Program-made: the position numbers and the translations under genes
Assembly (NCBI RefSeq): GCF_002979865.1
Contig: NZ_PCPZ01000007.1
Location: 1-64,000 of the forward strand
Direction of reading: 5' to 3'
From: Arthrobacter sp. MYb214
Lineage (GTDB): Bacteria > Actinomycetota > Actinomycetes > Actinomycetales > Micrococcaceae
Length of the DNA: 64,000 nt
Notes under the pieces: model-generated
Seen by the model: the letters and a program-made list of their open reading frames with translations, nothing else
Databases searched by the model: none
What the model was told of the DNA's origin: nothing
Shown: positions 36,201-44,286 of the stretch, one piece after another
How the letters are laid out: every line of letters begins with the position of its first letter
How positions within the stretch are numbered: position 1 is the first letter of the stretch

Positions 36201-36952
36201 GGTGCCAGTTCCTTCATCAGCTGCGCTGCGGCCTGCGTGGTGCGAAGCGTGTAGTGCGCCGAGGGGCGCTCGGGCCGGGCGGCCAGGGCCGCGGTGATCG
36301 AGCCGAGTTCTTCGTTGGTGATCCACTGCGGATCAACCCATGGGCGTTCGCGGGTTGCCACTGGTCCGAGCTCGTGGGCGAAGACGCGGCGCTGGGTTCC
36401 GGCTTCGGCGCTGAGCACCCGATGCATCATCAAGAGTCCCGCTTGTTCCATGTTGATGATCGATGCACCGGGAACCGGGGTCGTAGCGCTCCCGCCAAGG
36501 ACCAGATGGTAGCTGCCTGCAGGCGCCAGCAGGGGGAGCCAGGCACGCACATTTGCGACATGGGCGGTGGACAGATCGAGGTTGAAGCGCTGCCATTCCG
36601 ATTCGGTGACTTCCCACAGCGGCTTTCCCTGCCACCAGCCGCCGATAGCAGCGATCACATCGGTAACGTCCCCGAATTCGCCGGTGATGCGCTGGGCCAT
36701 GTCGGTTGCCGCGGTGAAACTGGTGTACTCGCCCACGACCAATTCCAGATTCGCGGTGTCGATGTTCTCGAGACGGGCCAGCAGTTCCTTGCCGCGGCTT
36801 TCGGTGCGGGTAGGAATGATGACTTCGGCACCGGCGGCCAGCCAGGAACGGACGATGCCCTCGCCGACCCGGCCGGTTCCGCCGAGGATCACCACGCGGT
36901 GCGCGCTCAATGCCGGCTGTTTGGTGCCCAGTTTGCTGTCGATGCTGGTCAT
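36197..36952 (-). CDS. short-chain dehydrogenase/reductase
   Basis: A 251-residue SDR. The cofactor loop is VVILGGTGRVGEGIVRSW, and the NNAG-type position is replaced by VIAAIGGWW. The usual YxxxK catalytic pair is not obvious: IINMEQAGLLMMHRVL occupies that region, so it may be an atypical SDR. It is the first gene of a leftward operon with the FAD oxidase. Its promoter region carries the CTGT-N4-ACAG operator shared with the divergent marR. Confidence 0.8.
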   Translation of the reverse strand: MTSIDSKLGTKQPALSAHRVVILGGTGRVGEGIVRSWLAAGAEVIIPTRTESRGKELLARLENIDTANLELVVGEYTSFTAATDMAQRITGEFGDVTDVIAAIGGWWQGKPLWEVTESEWQRFNLDLSTAHVANVRAWLPLLAPAGSYHLVLGGSATTPVPGASIINMEQAGLLMMHRVLSAEAGTQRRVFAHELGPVATRERPWVDPQWITNEELGSITAALAARPERPSAHYTLRTTQAAAQLMKELAP

Positions 36953-36992
36953 TTAGGTTCCATGCCTTTCATCCGTGTACTAGAATCAATTA

Positions 36993-37004
36993 CTGTAACT
37001 ACAG
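36993..37004. promoter_or_regulatory. MarR operator candidate 1
   Basis: CTGT-AACT-ACAG, a palindrome (extended to CTGTA/TACAG) in the divergent promoter region between the SDR operon and marR. The same core recurs at 37564-37575. Confidence 0.6.
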
Positions 37005-37034
37005 ATACTTTGATCCTATTCCCGGGAGGCATCC

Positions 37035-37502
37035 ATGAACACGGAATTGAACGATCGGCAGGAGATCTGGCGCGGCCTGCTCTACGGACAGCGCTCGATG
37101 ATGCTGCGGCTATCGGTTGAGCTCAAGCGCGATTTCGGGTTGAACAGTGCGCAATTCGAGGCGCTGCTGTACCTCTGGGAGGCGAAGGCGAACCGCCTGC
37201 CAGCCACCCAGCTTTCCAACCAGCTGCTCTACAGTTCCGGCTCGGGGTCCCATCTGATCAGCAGGCTTGAGCAACTCCACCTGGTGCGCCGGGACCGTGA
37301 TTCCCAGGATGCGCGCATGGTGGTGGTGACGCTGACCGAAGCGGGCCTTGATCTCATAAGCCGAGCCCGAGCCGCGCACATTGAATCGCTGGCAAAGGAA
37401 TTCGACCCGCTGATCGGGGATGCCGAGGTCCCGGTACTGCTGGACTTCGCGCGCCGGCTCTCCCGTCATGAAAGTGTCACCTCGCAGCCCTATTCCGGAT
37501 AG
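37035..37502 (+). CDS. MarR-family transcriptional regulator
   Basis: 155 residues with the MarR winged helix. DNA-recognition helix residues are in QLSNQLLYSSGSGSHLISRL, and the wing is VRRDRDSQDARMVVVTLTEAG. The ATG follows CGGGAGGC. It is divergent from the SDR-oxidase operon and followed by the quinone-oxidoreductase operon. Copies of the same palindrome lie in front of both. MarR proteins of this setting often sense quinones, phenolics or oxidants; the ligand here is unknown. No cysteine is visible, which argues against thiol-based sensing. Confidence 0.9.
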   Translation: MNTELNDRQEIWRGLLYGQRSMMLRLSVELKRDFGLNSAQFEALLYLWEAKANRLPATQLSNQLLYSSGSGSHLISRLEQLHLVRRDRDSQDARMVVVTLTEAGLDLISRARAAHIESLAKEFDPLIGDAEVPVLLDFARRLSRHESVTSQPYSG

Positions 37503-37551
37503 CCGCACCGCATCCCGCTGGCCCAATGGATCCGGGCTAGCGGGAATATCC

Positions 37552-37585
37552 TTGCAAATATATCTGTTATTACAGATATATTTGC
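37552..37585 (+). promoter_or_regulatory. MarR operator candidate 2 overlapping the quinone reductase promoter
   Basis: Perfect 14-bp arms (37554-37567, GCAAATATATCTGT, and 37572-37585) flank TATT. The core CTGT-N4-ACAG equals site 1. A promoter TTGCAA (37552-37557) -17 bp- GATATA (37575-37580) lies within it, so bound protein would block RNA polymerase. Confidence 0.7.
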
Positions 37586-37621
37586 GGAAAGCACTTGTAA
37601 AGCAACGAAGGAAGGAAAACC

Positions 37622-38563
37622 ATGAAGCAGCATTATCGTGTCGCTGTGGCCAGGCAGTTCGGCGCCCCGGAAGTCATCAGTATCGAAAATCATCCAGTGC
37701 AGCCACTGGCTGCGGGCGAGGTCCGCGTGGCGGTACGTGCCGCGGGCCAAAACCCCGTGGATGCCCGTCGCCGGGCCGGCAATTTCGGCGGCCAGGTGCC
37801 TCTGGTCTTTGGCACCGAATTCTCCGGAATTGTCCATGAGTCGAAAGACCCGGGTTGGGCTGCGGGGGATGAGGTGGTGGGCTGGGGTGCCGTCGGCGCC
37901 GACGCCGATCTGGTTCTCACCTCGGGGGACAAGCTGGCGGCTAAGCCCAAGGAACTGCCGTGGGCCGTGGCTGGCGGACTCAGTGGTGCGGGTCAGACCT
38001 CCCTGGCAGCCCTTGCCGCACTGGAGCTGCAACCAGGAGATGTGATTCTGGTGCACGCAGCGGCAGGTGGCGTAGGAAGCATGCTGGTTCAGCTCGCCAT
38101 GCATCAAGGCCTGGTCGTCATTGGTACCGCCGGAACAGGCAACCAGGAATATCTGCGTCAGCTAGGGGTTCTTCCTGTCGTTTACGGACCGGGCCTCAGC
38201 GAGCGCGTGGCCCAGGCCGCGGGAGGCCGGGCAATTGCCGCGTCCATCGATTTAGCCGGAAGCATGGAAGCTGGCGACCTGGCCCGTGAACTGGTAAGCG
38301 GTGGAGCGCAGTGCATCACGCTGGTTCCCGAGACCTGGCAATCCCATGGCCTGCCACTGGTGAGCGTCCGAGCCAGCGCGCAACGGTTCGCAGAGCTGAT
38401 GCGCAGCTATCGGGATGGCGGCTTGCAACTGCAGGTGAACACCCTCGAATTCAACGATGTCGTGAAGGCCCATCGCCAGATGGATGCCAAGCATTCACGC
38501 GGAAAGCTCGTCTTGGAAATGAGCGATAACCCCTACCTCGCCAACAGCGGCGACGCGGCCTAG
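37622..38563 (+). CDS. quinone oxidoreductase-like MDR enzyme (zinc-free)
   Basis: 313 residues of the medium-chain dehydrogenase family. A GroES-like N-terminal half (AAGQNPVDARRRAG, GTEFSGIV) is followed by the nucleotide fold with VILVHAAAGGVGSMLVQLA. The Cys ligands for zinc are missing, as in NADPH:quinone oxidoreductases. AAGGAAGGAAAA precedes the ATG. It sits under the large palindromic operator and is followed 24 bases later by a dinucleotide-binding reductase, probably on the same mRNA. Confidence 0.87.
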   Translation: MKQHYRVAVARQFGAPEVISIENHPVQPLAAGEVRVAVRAAGQNPVDARRRAGNFGGQVPLVFGTEFSGIVHESKDPGWAAGDEVVGWGAVGADADLVLTSGDKLAAKPKELPWAVAGGLSGAGQTSLAALAALELQPGDVILVHAAAGGVGSMLVQLAMHQGLVVIGTAGTGNQEYLRQLGVLPVVYGPGLSERVAQAAGGRAIAASIDLAGSMEAGDLARELVSGGAQCITLVPETWQSHGLPLVSVRASAQRFAELMRSYRDGGLQLQVNTLEFNDVVKAHRQMDAKHSRGKLVLEMSDNPYLANSGDAA

Positions 38564-38587
38564 CTGCCGCTCAAGAAAGGCATGAAC

Positions 38588-39271
38588 ATGGCTTCAGTAG
38601 CACTGATCGGACCGGGGCGGCACGGAACCGCCATCGCAGAACTCTTCGCCTCCCACGGGGTAAGCGTCGTGATCTACCACCACAATGCCGCCAAGGGGGA
38701 GGCAGCTGCGCAAAAGATTCGACAGGCCGCGGTAGACGCGCAGGTGCAGGTGGCCGCTGACCTGGCCTCAGCTGTGGAAGGCCAAGAGGTCGTAGTCTTG
38801 GCCACGCTCTGGGACCAGCCGCAACGCAAGGTCCTGGCCGAGCTGGGCTCCAGGCTGGCAGGCAAGGTACTGCTCGATGTTTCGAACCCCTTGGACGTGA
38901 CACCAGCGGGCATTATTCCGCGCTCGCCGGCCGAAGGCTCGGCAGGTCAATTCGTGGCTTCATTGCTGCCGCACGGTGCAGGGCATGCCAAGGCGTTTTC
39001 GAACTTGGCCACTGCGTTCATTCGCGAGGGAGCGGATCGGGAACCACCGGCGATCCTGCCATTTGCCGCGGATTGCGCTGCCACGGCCAGCATCATCCGC
39101 CCCTATCTGTCGGCCACCAAATGGAAGCCGTGGCTGGTCGGAGATATCTCGTCCTCGCGCGACTTGGAGATTGGCGGGAAGTTCAACGCGGTGCACGGAG
39201 CCTATGGGCGTTCGCAACTTAATGAAGAGCAGATGCTGGAGTATGCCGGACCCGAGTGGGAGCATCGGTAG
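38588..39271 (+). CDS. NADPH-dependent F420 reductase-like oxidoreductase
   Basis: 227 residues. A Rossmann fold at the N-terminus (VALIGPGRHGTAIAELFASH) has a GPGRHG loop where GxGxxG is usual, and LLDVSNPLDVTP lies in the middle. The overall layout matches the F420-dependent NADP reductase/ProC-like family. I use ATG 38588 because AAAGG is 7 bases upstream; ATG 38582 is too close. The cofactor partner (F420, flavin or quinone) cannot be inferred with certainty. It ends at a strong terminator. Confidence 0.78.
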   Translation: MASVALIGPGRHGTAIAELFASHGVSVVIYHHNAAKGEAAAQKIRQAAVDAQVQVAADLASAVEGQEVVVLATLWDQPQRKVLAELGSRLAGKVLLDVSNPLDVTPAGIIPRSPAEGSAGQFVASLLPHGAGHAKAFSNLATAFIREGADREPPAILPFAADCAATASIIRPYLSATKWKPWLVGDISSSRDLEIGGKFNAVHGAYGRSQLNEEQMLEYAGPEWEHR

Positions 39272-39290
39272 CAGCTGGCATCAGTGATGG

Positions 39291-39322
39291 GCCCCGGCGC
39301 GAGGTTATTGCGCCGGGGCTTC
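39291..39322 (+). terminator. terminator of the MarR-linked operon
   Basis: A perfect 10-bp stem (GCCCCGGCGC/GCGCCGGGGC), a 9-base loop, then TTC. Outer GATGGGC/GCCCATC can extend the stem. Confidence 0.75.
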
Positions 39323-39369
39323 TGCCCATCTGCGGCTTAGGGTGGCCGGCGCAGCGTGCGTGAACTTGT

Positions 39370-39470
39370 GCCTGAGCTCACAGATTGTATATGATTAGTG
39401 TGCGATAAAAGATCATGCAGTTCTAATATCGAACATTATATTTATTGACTGAGGTCATCACAGGGAATTG
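39370..39470 (+). promoter_or_regulatory. AT-rich promoter region of the monooxygenase
   Basis: A conspicuously AT-rich stretch with TATATGATT, CGATAAAA, TTCTAATATCGAAC and TATATTTATTGACT in an otherwise GC-rich neighbourhood. It is probably the promoter and operator region. No clear single palindrome stands out and no regulator gene is adjacent. Confidence 0.4.
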
Positions 39471-39482
39471 GGGGATGAAACG

Positions 39483-41372
39483 GTGCAGTTTCACCACAAC
39501 GGATACATTTCAGCCGATCCACGGGTGCAGCCAGCGGCTGGCGTGGGCATAAACCGTCCCATGGAGATGCCCGATGTCATGGATGTGCTGATCGTCGGTG
39601 CCGGTCCCGCAGGCATCATCACCGCCGCCCAGCTTTCCCAGTTCCCTGATGTGCACACCCGCATCATCGACCGACGGCCCGGCCGCCTGGAAATCGGCCA
39701 GGCCGACGGGATCCAGTCACGCACGGTGGAGACGTTCCAGGCTTTCGGTTTTGCCGAGCGCATCACCGCCGAGGCCTACATCATCAAGGAAACCACCTTC
39801 TGGAACCCTGATCCGCAGAACCCGGATCAGATCATCCGCACCGACCGCACCGCCGATGATCCAACCGGCGTCAGTGAATTCCCGCACCTCGTGGTCAACC
39901 AGGCGCGCGTTATCGACTATTTCGCTGATTTCGCGGCGAACTCCCCAGCTCGCACCGTCCCGGACTACGGGTGGGACTTCAAGGAACTGGTCGTTGAAGA
40001 CGGCGAAGAGTACCCGGTGAAGGTCACCCTGATCGGCTGCGGCGAGAGCAATGACGGCATTGAGCGTGTAGTGCGTGCCAAGTACGTGGTCGGTTCCGAT
40101 GGGGCCAGAAGCAATGTCCGCCGCTCGATCGGCGCGAAGCTCTCCGGTGACAAGGCCAATCACGCTTGGGGCGTCATGGACACCCTGGGCCTGACCAACT
40201 TCCCGGATGTGCGCACCAAGTGCGCCATCCATTCCAAGGCTGGTTCGATCCTGCTGATTCCGCGCGAAGGCGGGCAGCTCTTCCGCCTCTACGTCGACCT
40301 GGGTGAAGTTCCGGAAGGGGATAACGGCAAGGTCCGCGAGACTCCGCTGGAAGAAATCATCGAGCGCGCCAAGGCGATTTTGAATCCCTATACCCTCGAG
40401 GTCAAGGACGTCGCGTGGCACAGCGTCTACGAAGTAGGCCACCGGCTGGCTGACCGCTTCGATGATGTGCCGGTTGAAGAGATCGGTACCCGTGAGCCGC
40501 GCGTGTTCATTACCGGCGACGCCTGCCACACCCACTCGGCCAAGGCCGGCCAAGGCATGAACGTCTCCATGCAGGACGGGTTCAACCTGGCCTGGAAGAT
40601 CGGCTATGTGCTCTCGGGCCAAGCTCCGGAAAGCCTGCTGCGCACCTACTCGGACGAGCGCAAGGTGATCGCCAAGGACCTGATCGACTTCGACAAGAAG
40701 TGGTCCTCCATCATGGCTGCTACTGCGAAGGAGCTTGAAGGCCAAGAAGGCGTTGCCGAGTTCTATGTACGCACGGCCGAATTCCCTGCCGGCTTCATGA
40801 CCGAGTACGCGGCATCTGCGCTGGTCGCCGGCAAGGAGCACCAGGAGCTGGCCGCCGGATTCCCCGTGGGCAAGCGCTTCCGCTCTTCGGAAGTCATGCG
40901 CTTGGCCGATGCCAACCCAACGCACCTGGGCCACCACCATCGTGCCGACGGCCGCTACCGCATCTACGTCTTTGCTGATCAGCAGCCGGTGGGAGAGTCC
41001 CAGAAAATTGCCGCCTTGTCGAGTTGGCTGCTGGAGAATGAGCGCTCGCCACTGGTTCGCTTCACGCCGAAGGGTGCCGACGCCGACGCGCTGTTCGATG
41101 TCAAGGTGGTCTACCAGCAGGACTACACCACGATGAACGTGAATGACGCGCCGAAGGTGTTCCGTCCGGACACCGGCGTGTTCGGCCTGATGGATTACGA
41201 GAAGGTCTACACCGCATTGGACGGCTCGGACATCTTCGAGGAGCGCCAGATCTCCCGCGATGGCGCGATCGTGATCGTCCGTCCGGATATGTATGTTGCC
41301 AGCATCCTGCCATTGGATGCGGCCAACGAGCTGGCCCGTTTCTTCGAGCCGATCCTGCTGGAGCAGAACTAG
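39483..41372 (+). CDS. FAD-dependent phenol/hydroxybenzoate monooxygenase
   Basis: 629 residues of the phenol 2-monooxygenase type. VLIVGAGPAGIITAAQLSQF binds FAD, GSDGARSNVRRSIG is the DG motif, and FITGDACHTHSAKAGQGMN is the GD motif. Residues from about 430 to 625 form the thioredoxin-like C-terminal domain found in phenol hydroxylase and 3-hydroxybenzoate 4-hydroxylase (MobA). The start is GTG 39483 with GGGGGA 7 bases upstream. The enzyme ortho-hydroxylates a phenolic ring with NADPH and O2. No ring-cleavage genes are in the window, so the pathway must continue elsewhere. Confidence 0.9.
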   Translation: MQFHHNGYISADPRVQPAAGVGINRPMEMPDVMDVLIVGAGPAGIITAAQLSQFPDVHTRIIDRRPGRLEIGQADGIQSRTVETFQAFGFAERITAEAYIIKETTFWNPDPQNPDQIIRTDRTADDPTGVSEFPHLVVNQARVIDYFADFAANSPARTVPDYGWDFKELVVEDGEEYPVKVTLIGCGESNDGIERVVRAKYVVGSDGARSNVRRSIGAKLSGDKANHAWGVMDTLGLTNFPDVRTKCAIHSKAGSILLIPREGGQLFRLYVDLGEVPEGDNGKVRETPLEEIIERAKAILNPYTLEVKDVAWHSVYEVGHRLADRFDDVPVEEIGTREPRVFITGDACHTHSAKAGQGMNVSMQDGFNLAWKIGYVLSGQAPESLLRTYSDERKVIAKDLIDFDKKWSSIMAATAKELEGQEGVAEFYVRTAEFPAGFMTEYAASALVAGKEHQELAAGFPVGKRFRSSEVMRLADANPTHLGHHHRADGRYRIYVFADQQPVGESQKIAALSSWLLENERSPLVRFTPKGADADALFDVKVVYQQDYTTMNVNDAPKVFRPDTGVFGLMDYEKVYTALDGSDIFEERQISRDGAIVIVRPDMYVASILPLDAANELARFFEPILLEQN

Positions 41373-41395
41373 TAGCGCCCTCGCTCCACACATCA

Positions 41396-41433
41396 CCGAT
41401 GGCGCCGCGAGTATCTCGCGGTGCCATCGGTTT
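41396..41433 (+). terminator. terminator of the monooxygenase gene
   Basis: A 16-bp stem (41396-41411 with 41415-41430, one G-T pair), a TAT loop and TTT. Confidence 0.85.
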
Positions 41434-41511
41434 CCCTGCGCAGGGCGTCGCGTGGAAGTGCGGAATATTCTTTGTCGCAACGTGGTTGAACCACCAAGGG
41501 ACAGGACTTCG

Positions 41512-41664
41512 ATGAAAGGTGCCACGGTGAGCCAGGAATTCAGCTTTGACCTTCAGCAGGTGGTCGATTCGGATATGGTGTGTGCCGACGGCGTGTGCTT
41601 CGTGCCGCCTACGGACCAGAGAGCTGATCGAGCAGATAGTCACGCAACACCACAGCATGATTAG
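41512..41664 (+). CDS. small Cys-containing protein, unknown
   Basis: A possible 50-residue protein, MKGATVSQEFSFDLQQVVDS then DMVCADGVCFVPPTD, with a CADGVC pair of cysteines. ACAGGA lies 6 bases before ATG, and GTG 41527 is an alternative start. Its last 56 bases lie antisense to the DUF488 gene. The CxxxxC pattern hints at metal or disulphide chemistry, but I do not recognise the family. It could be a chance frame or a fragment. Confidence 0.4.
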   Translation: MKGATVSQEFSFDLQQVVDSDMVCADGVCFVPPTDQRADRADSHATPQHD

Positions 41665-41971
41665 CCTGCTCATTTTTTGCTCCGTAGACCAAAGTGACCA
41701 CGGGATGCTGGTCCAGTACTTCCAGAAAGCCATCGACAGCGGGGTTCTGATATAGCTCGGCGCGATAGTGCTGCGCAAATTCGCCAAAGCGGTCGGCATC
41801 GTGATCCCAGCCTTTGCGAAGCCCGGTGCTCGGTGCCAAGGCCTTGGCCCAGTGATCCAGCTGAAGGGCAGCCTTGCTCTTCCCGCGCGGCCAGAGCATG
41901 TCAACCAGGATCCTGTAGCCGTCCTCGACGCTGGGCGCGGTATACGCGCGTTTGAGAAGTATCTTCGTCAT
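41609..41971 (-). CDS. DUF488 (YeaO-like) protein
   Basis: 120 residues. ILVDMLWPRGKSKAALQLDH followed by WAKALAPSTGLRKGWDHD is the family signature, and VTLVYGAKNEQANHAVVLRDYL is the C-terminal one. The function of DUF488 proteins is unknown; small heme-, uracil-DNA- or metal-related roles have been proposed for relatives. It is a single gene between convergent neighbours, with an overlap with the small frame on the other strand. Confidence 0.85.
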   Translation of the reverse strand: MTKILLKRAYTAPSVEDGYRILVDMLWPRGKSKAALQLDHWAKALAPSTGLRKGWDHDADRFGEFAQHYRAELYQNPAVDGFLEVLDQHPVVTLVYGAKNEQANHAVVLRDYLLDQLSGP

Positions 41972-42125
41972 GATTCACCTGAAAGTTCCTGAATTCTCAT
42001 TGCATCGCCTCCATCTGTGGGAAAGGATCGAAGTGCAGGGGCTGCCAAGGCATCATCGTCTCTCTTGGCATCTTGCCACACTGGCAATCCCTTGCAGCGG
42101 AAAATATGTACTTTTCTGTTATCAG

Positions 42126-42155
42126 TTGGGCAGTGAGTAGGCTAATCTGTAAATA
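42126..42155 (+). promoter_or_regulatory. likely garA promoter
   Basis: TTGGGC (42126-42131), an 18-base spacer and TAAATA (42150-42155) stand 84 bases before the garA start. Confidence 0.45.
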
Positions 42156-42238
42156 GTTTGGTATTACTGACTGTGCCAACACAGAACTCAAGGTCGTCAC
42201 GCACGAACTGTTAACAGAATTTTCTGGAGGACCCCATA

Positions 42239-42691
42239 ATGTCGGAACATCGGCCGGTTGACCCGCACAACGAGTCTGCCTCTGAGACGACCAATATCGC
42301 TCTTCCTGCGGTGCACAAGGGTGCTGAACCTTCGGTCATCTACACCCTGAGTGAGGATGAGAAAAACGCAGTTAACGCCCTGCCAGCTGGTTCTGCGCTG
42401 CTGATTGCCCATTCCGGACCAAACAAGGGCGCACGCTTCTTGCTGGACACCGACGAGAGCATCGCAGGCCGCCATCCAAACGCGGATATCTTCCTGGACG
42501 ATGTGACCGTTTCGCGTCGGCATGCCAAGTTCTCCCGAACGGACGCGAGGTTCACGCTCAGCGACATCGGATCGCTGAATGGTACCTACATCAACGGCGA
42601 CCGTATCGACGAGATCCCGTTGAGCACTGGTGTTCAGGTTCAGATCGGCAAATTCCGCCTGAATTTCTACCAAAGCGTTCCGAACCTTTAA
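42239..42691 (+). CDS. garA: FHA-domain regulator GarA/OdhI
   Basis: 150 residues. The N-terminal tail SASETTNIALP carries the ETT motif whose Thr residues are phosphorylated by PknG/PknB-type kinases. The FHA domain (about 65-135) has GRHPNADIFLDD, VSRRHAKF and SLNGTYING. In mycobacteria and corynebacteria the unphosphorylated protein binds and inhibits the E1 component of 2-oxoglutarate dehydrogenase and stimulates glutamate dehydrogenase use. CTGGAGG precedes the ATG. The order garA-MerR-DUF151-MerR copies Rv1827-Rv1830. Confidence 0.93.
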   Translation: MSEHRPVDPHNESASETTNIALPAVHKGAEPSVIYTLSEDEKNAVNALPAGSALLIAHSGPNKGARFLLDTDESIAGRHPNADIFLDDVTVSRRHAKFSRTDARFTLSDIGSLNGTYINGDRIDEIPLSTGVQVQIGKFRLNFYQSVPNL

Positions 42692-42765
42692 ACTAGTAGA
42701 GTTCGAGGTTTTGTCCGCCGGCGTCTGGCACGCCGACATATCCATACATCCGAGGTGTAGACCCT

Positions 42766-43521
42766 TTGCCGATCTTTGACGCAGCCCGCAGCCCACGTCT
42801 CGAGGCTCATCGCCACGAGACCTTCCGGCAGGCCGCGCTGAATATCGGCGAGGTGCTCTCGGAACTCAAGGATGAGTTCCCACGTGTCACTGCGTCCAAG
42901 ATCCGCTTCCTGGAAGACAAGGGACTGATCATCCCGCAACGTACCTCCGCTGGATATCGAAAGTACTCCGCGTCGGATGTGAGCCGCTTGCGTTTCATCC
43001 TTTCGGTTCAGCGCGACCAGTACCTGCCGTTGAAGGTCATCAAGGACCATCTCGACTCGGTGGATCGCGGTGAAGCGCCAGCAGCATTGCCTGGGGGAGC
43101 CCCGGTGGCGCCACAGGCGGTCAACGATGACATGGCTGAGGCCGTGGAGCGCAAAACCCGTTCGGTGTCCTTGGCTGAACTGCAGGGGCTGACCGGTGCC
43201 AGCGAGGAGCTCGTTGGCGAATTGATAAAGTTCGGCTTGATCGAACCGGTTGCTGGCCTGTTCGACGCCAACAGCATCAAGGTCACCAGATCGGCCGTTC
43301 AGCTGGCGGGCCATGGCGTTGAACCTCGCCACCTGCGGCAGTTCCGTACCGCAGCTGATCGCGAGTTCTCGCTGATTGAATCGATTGTCGGCAACGAACT
43401 GAAGAAGCCTGAAGTCTCCGCTCGTGCCCGCGCTGCGGAAGAGGCCCAGGAAATCTCGCGCCAGTGCCTGGAAATTCACGAGGCCCTGGTGCAACGTGCT
43501 ATTTCCCAACTGGATCGCTAG
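42766..43521 (+). CDS. ftsR: MerR-type regulator FtsR (Rv1828-like)
   Basis: 251 residues, TTG start with GAGGTG 8 bases upstream. An N-terminal MerR HTH (VTASKIRFLEDKGLIIPQRT and SAGYRKYSASDVSRL) is followed by a second, different domain of 130 residues with helices and no metal-binding Cys. The corynebacterial orthologue next to odhI activates ftsZ, so a role in cell division control is expected by position and domain order. It is probably co-transcribed with garA. Confidence 0.88.
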   Translation: MPIFDAARSPRLEAHRHETFRQAALNIGEVLSELKDEFPRVTASKIRFLEDKGLIIPQRTSAGYRKYSASDVSRLRFILSVQRDQYLPLKVIKDHLDSVDRGEAPAALPGGAPVAPQAVNDDMAEAVERKTRSVSLAELQGLTGASEELVGELIKFGLIEPVAGLFDANSIKVTRSAVQLAGHGVEPRHLRQFRTAADREFSLIESIVGNELKKPEVSARARAAEEAQEISRQCLEIHEALVQRAISQLDR

Positions 43522-43561
43522 GCTGAATTCGAACAGGCAACAACAACTCTAAGGGGCTAGC

Positions 43562-44044
43562 ATGCTGGAACTGGAGTTTGCCGGAATCCGTATTCAATTG
43601 CCGGCGAATCAGCCGCTGTTGCTGCTCAAATACCCTGAGCGTAATCTCTACCTTCCGCTGTGGATAGGTGCGCCCGAAGCCTCGGCCATCGCAATGTCTG
43701 AACAAGGGCTCACTCCGCCTCGGCCGATGACCCATGATCTGCTGCTCAGCGTCATTGAAAGCATGGACGTGAAGCTTGAGCGGATCGAAATAGTCTCGGT
43801 AAACAATGCCGTGTTCGTCGCGGAGCTTGTCCTTTCCAACGGCAAACGCGTAGATTCCCGTTCCTCGGATGCCGTCGCCCTTGCCGTGCGCGCCCAGTGC
43901 CCGATCATGTGCGCCGAGCACGTCCTGGAAGAAGCTGGCGTGGCCATCGAGAATGAAACTGGCGGCGAAGAAGCACCCGAAGAGCAGTTGCGCGAATTCC
44001 GTGAATTCTTGGACAATATTGATCCAGAAGATTTTTCTTCGTAG
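43562..44044 (+). CDS. bifunctional nuclease family protein (DUF151)
   Basis: 160 residues. LLLKYPERNLYLPLWIGAPE and then RPMTHDLLLSVIESM and SSDAVALAVRAQCPIMCAEH are DUF151 signatures. The C-terminus is acidic. Relatives show DNase and RNase activity in plants and bacteria; the cellular role in actinobacteria is not settled. It lies 40 bases behind the MerR gene, as Rv1829 does behind Rv1828. Confidence 0.9.
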   Translation: MLELEFAGIRIQLPANQPLLLLKYPERNLYLPLWIGAPEASAIAMSEQGLTPPRPMTHDLLLSVIESMDVKLERIEIVSVNNAVFVAELVLSNGKRVDSRSSDAVALAVRAQCPIMCAEHVLEEAGVAIENETGGEEAPEEQLREFREFLDNIDPEDFSS

Positions 44045-44286
44045 ATATCGCGCGTTTGGTTTCAGTGGAATATTGGCCTTGAATTGGGTAATTCCCCAAG
44101 CCTGCGCGACACGCCTTAAAGTTAAGCTTGAAGGTCTTTGACCATTAGTCGTTATCGCCGTACCGTCTTTGCATAGGGACATTTAAAAAGAGCTGTTTTT
44201 TGATGGTCATCACTCGCATCTGCGCGGTTCTCATTCGGTCCCTGGATACTCGTTTAGGAACGTGCTGACACGCAAGGAGCAATTGG

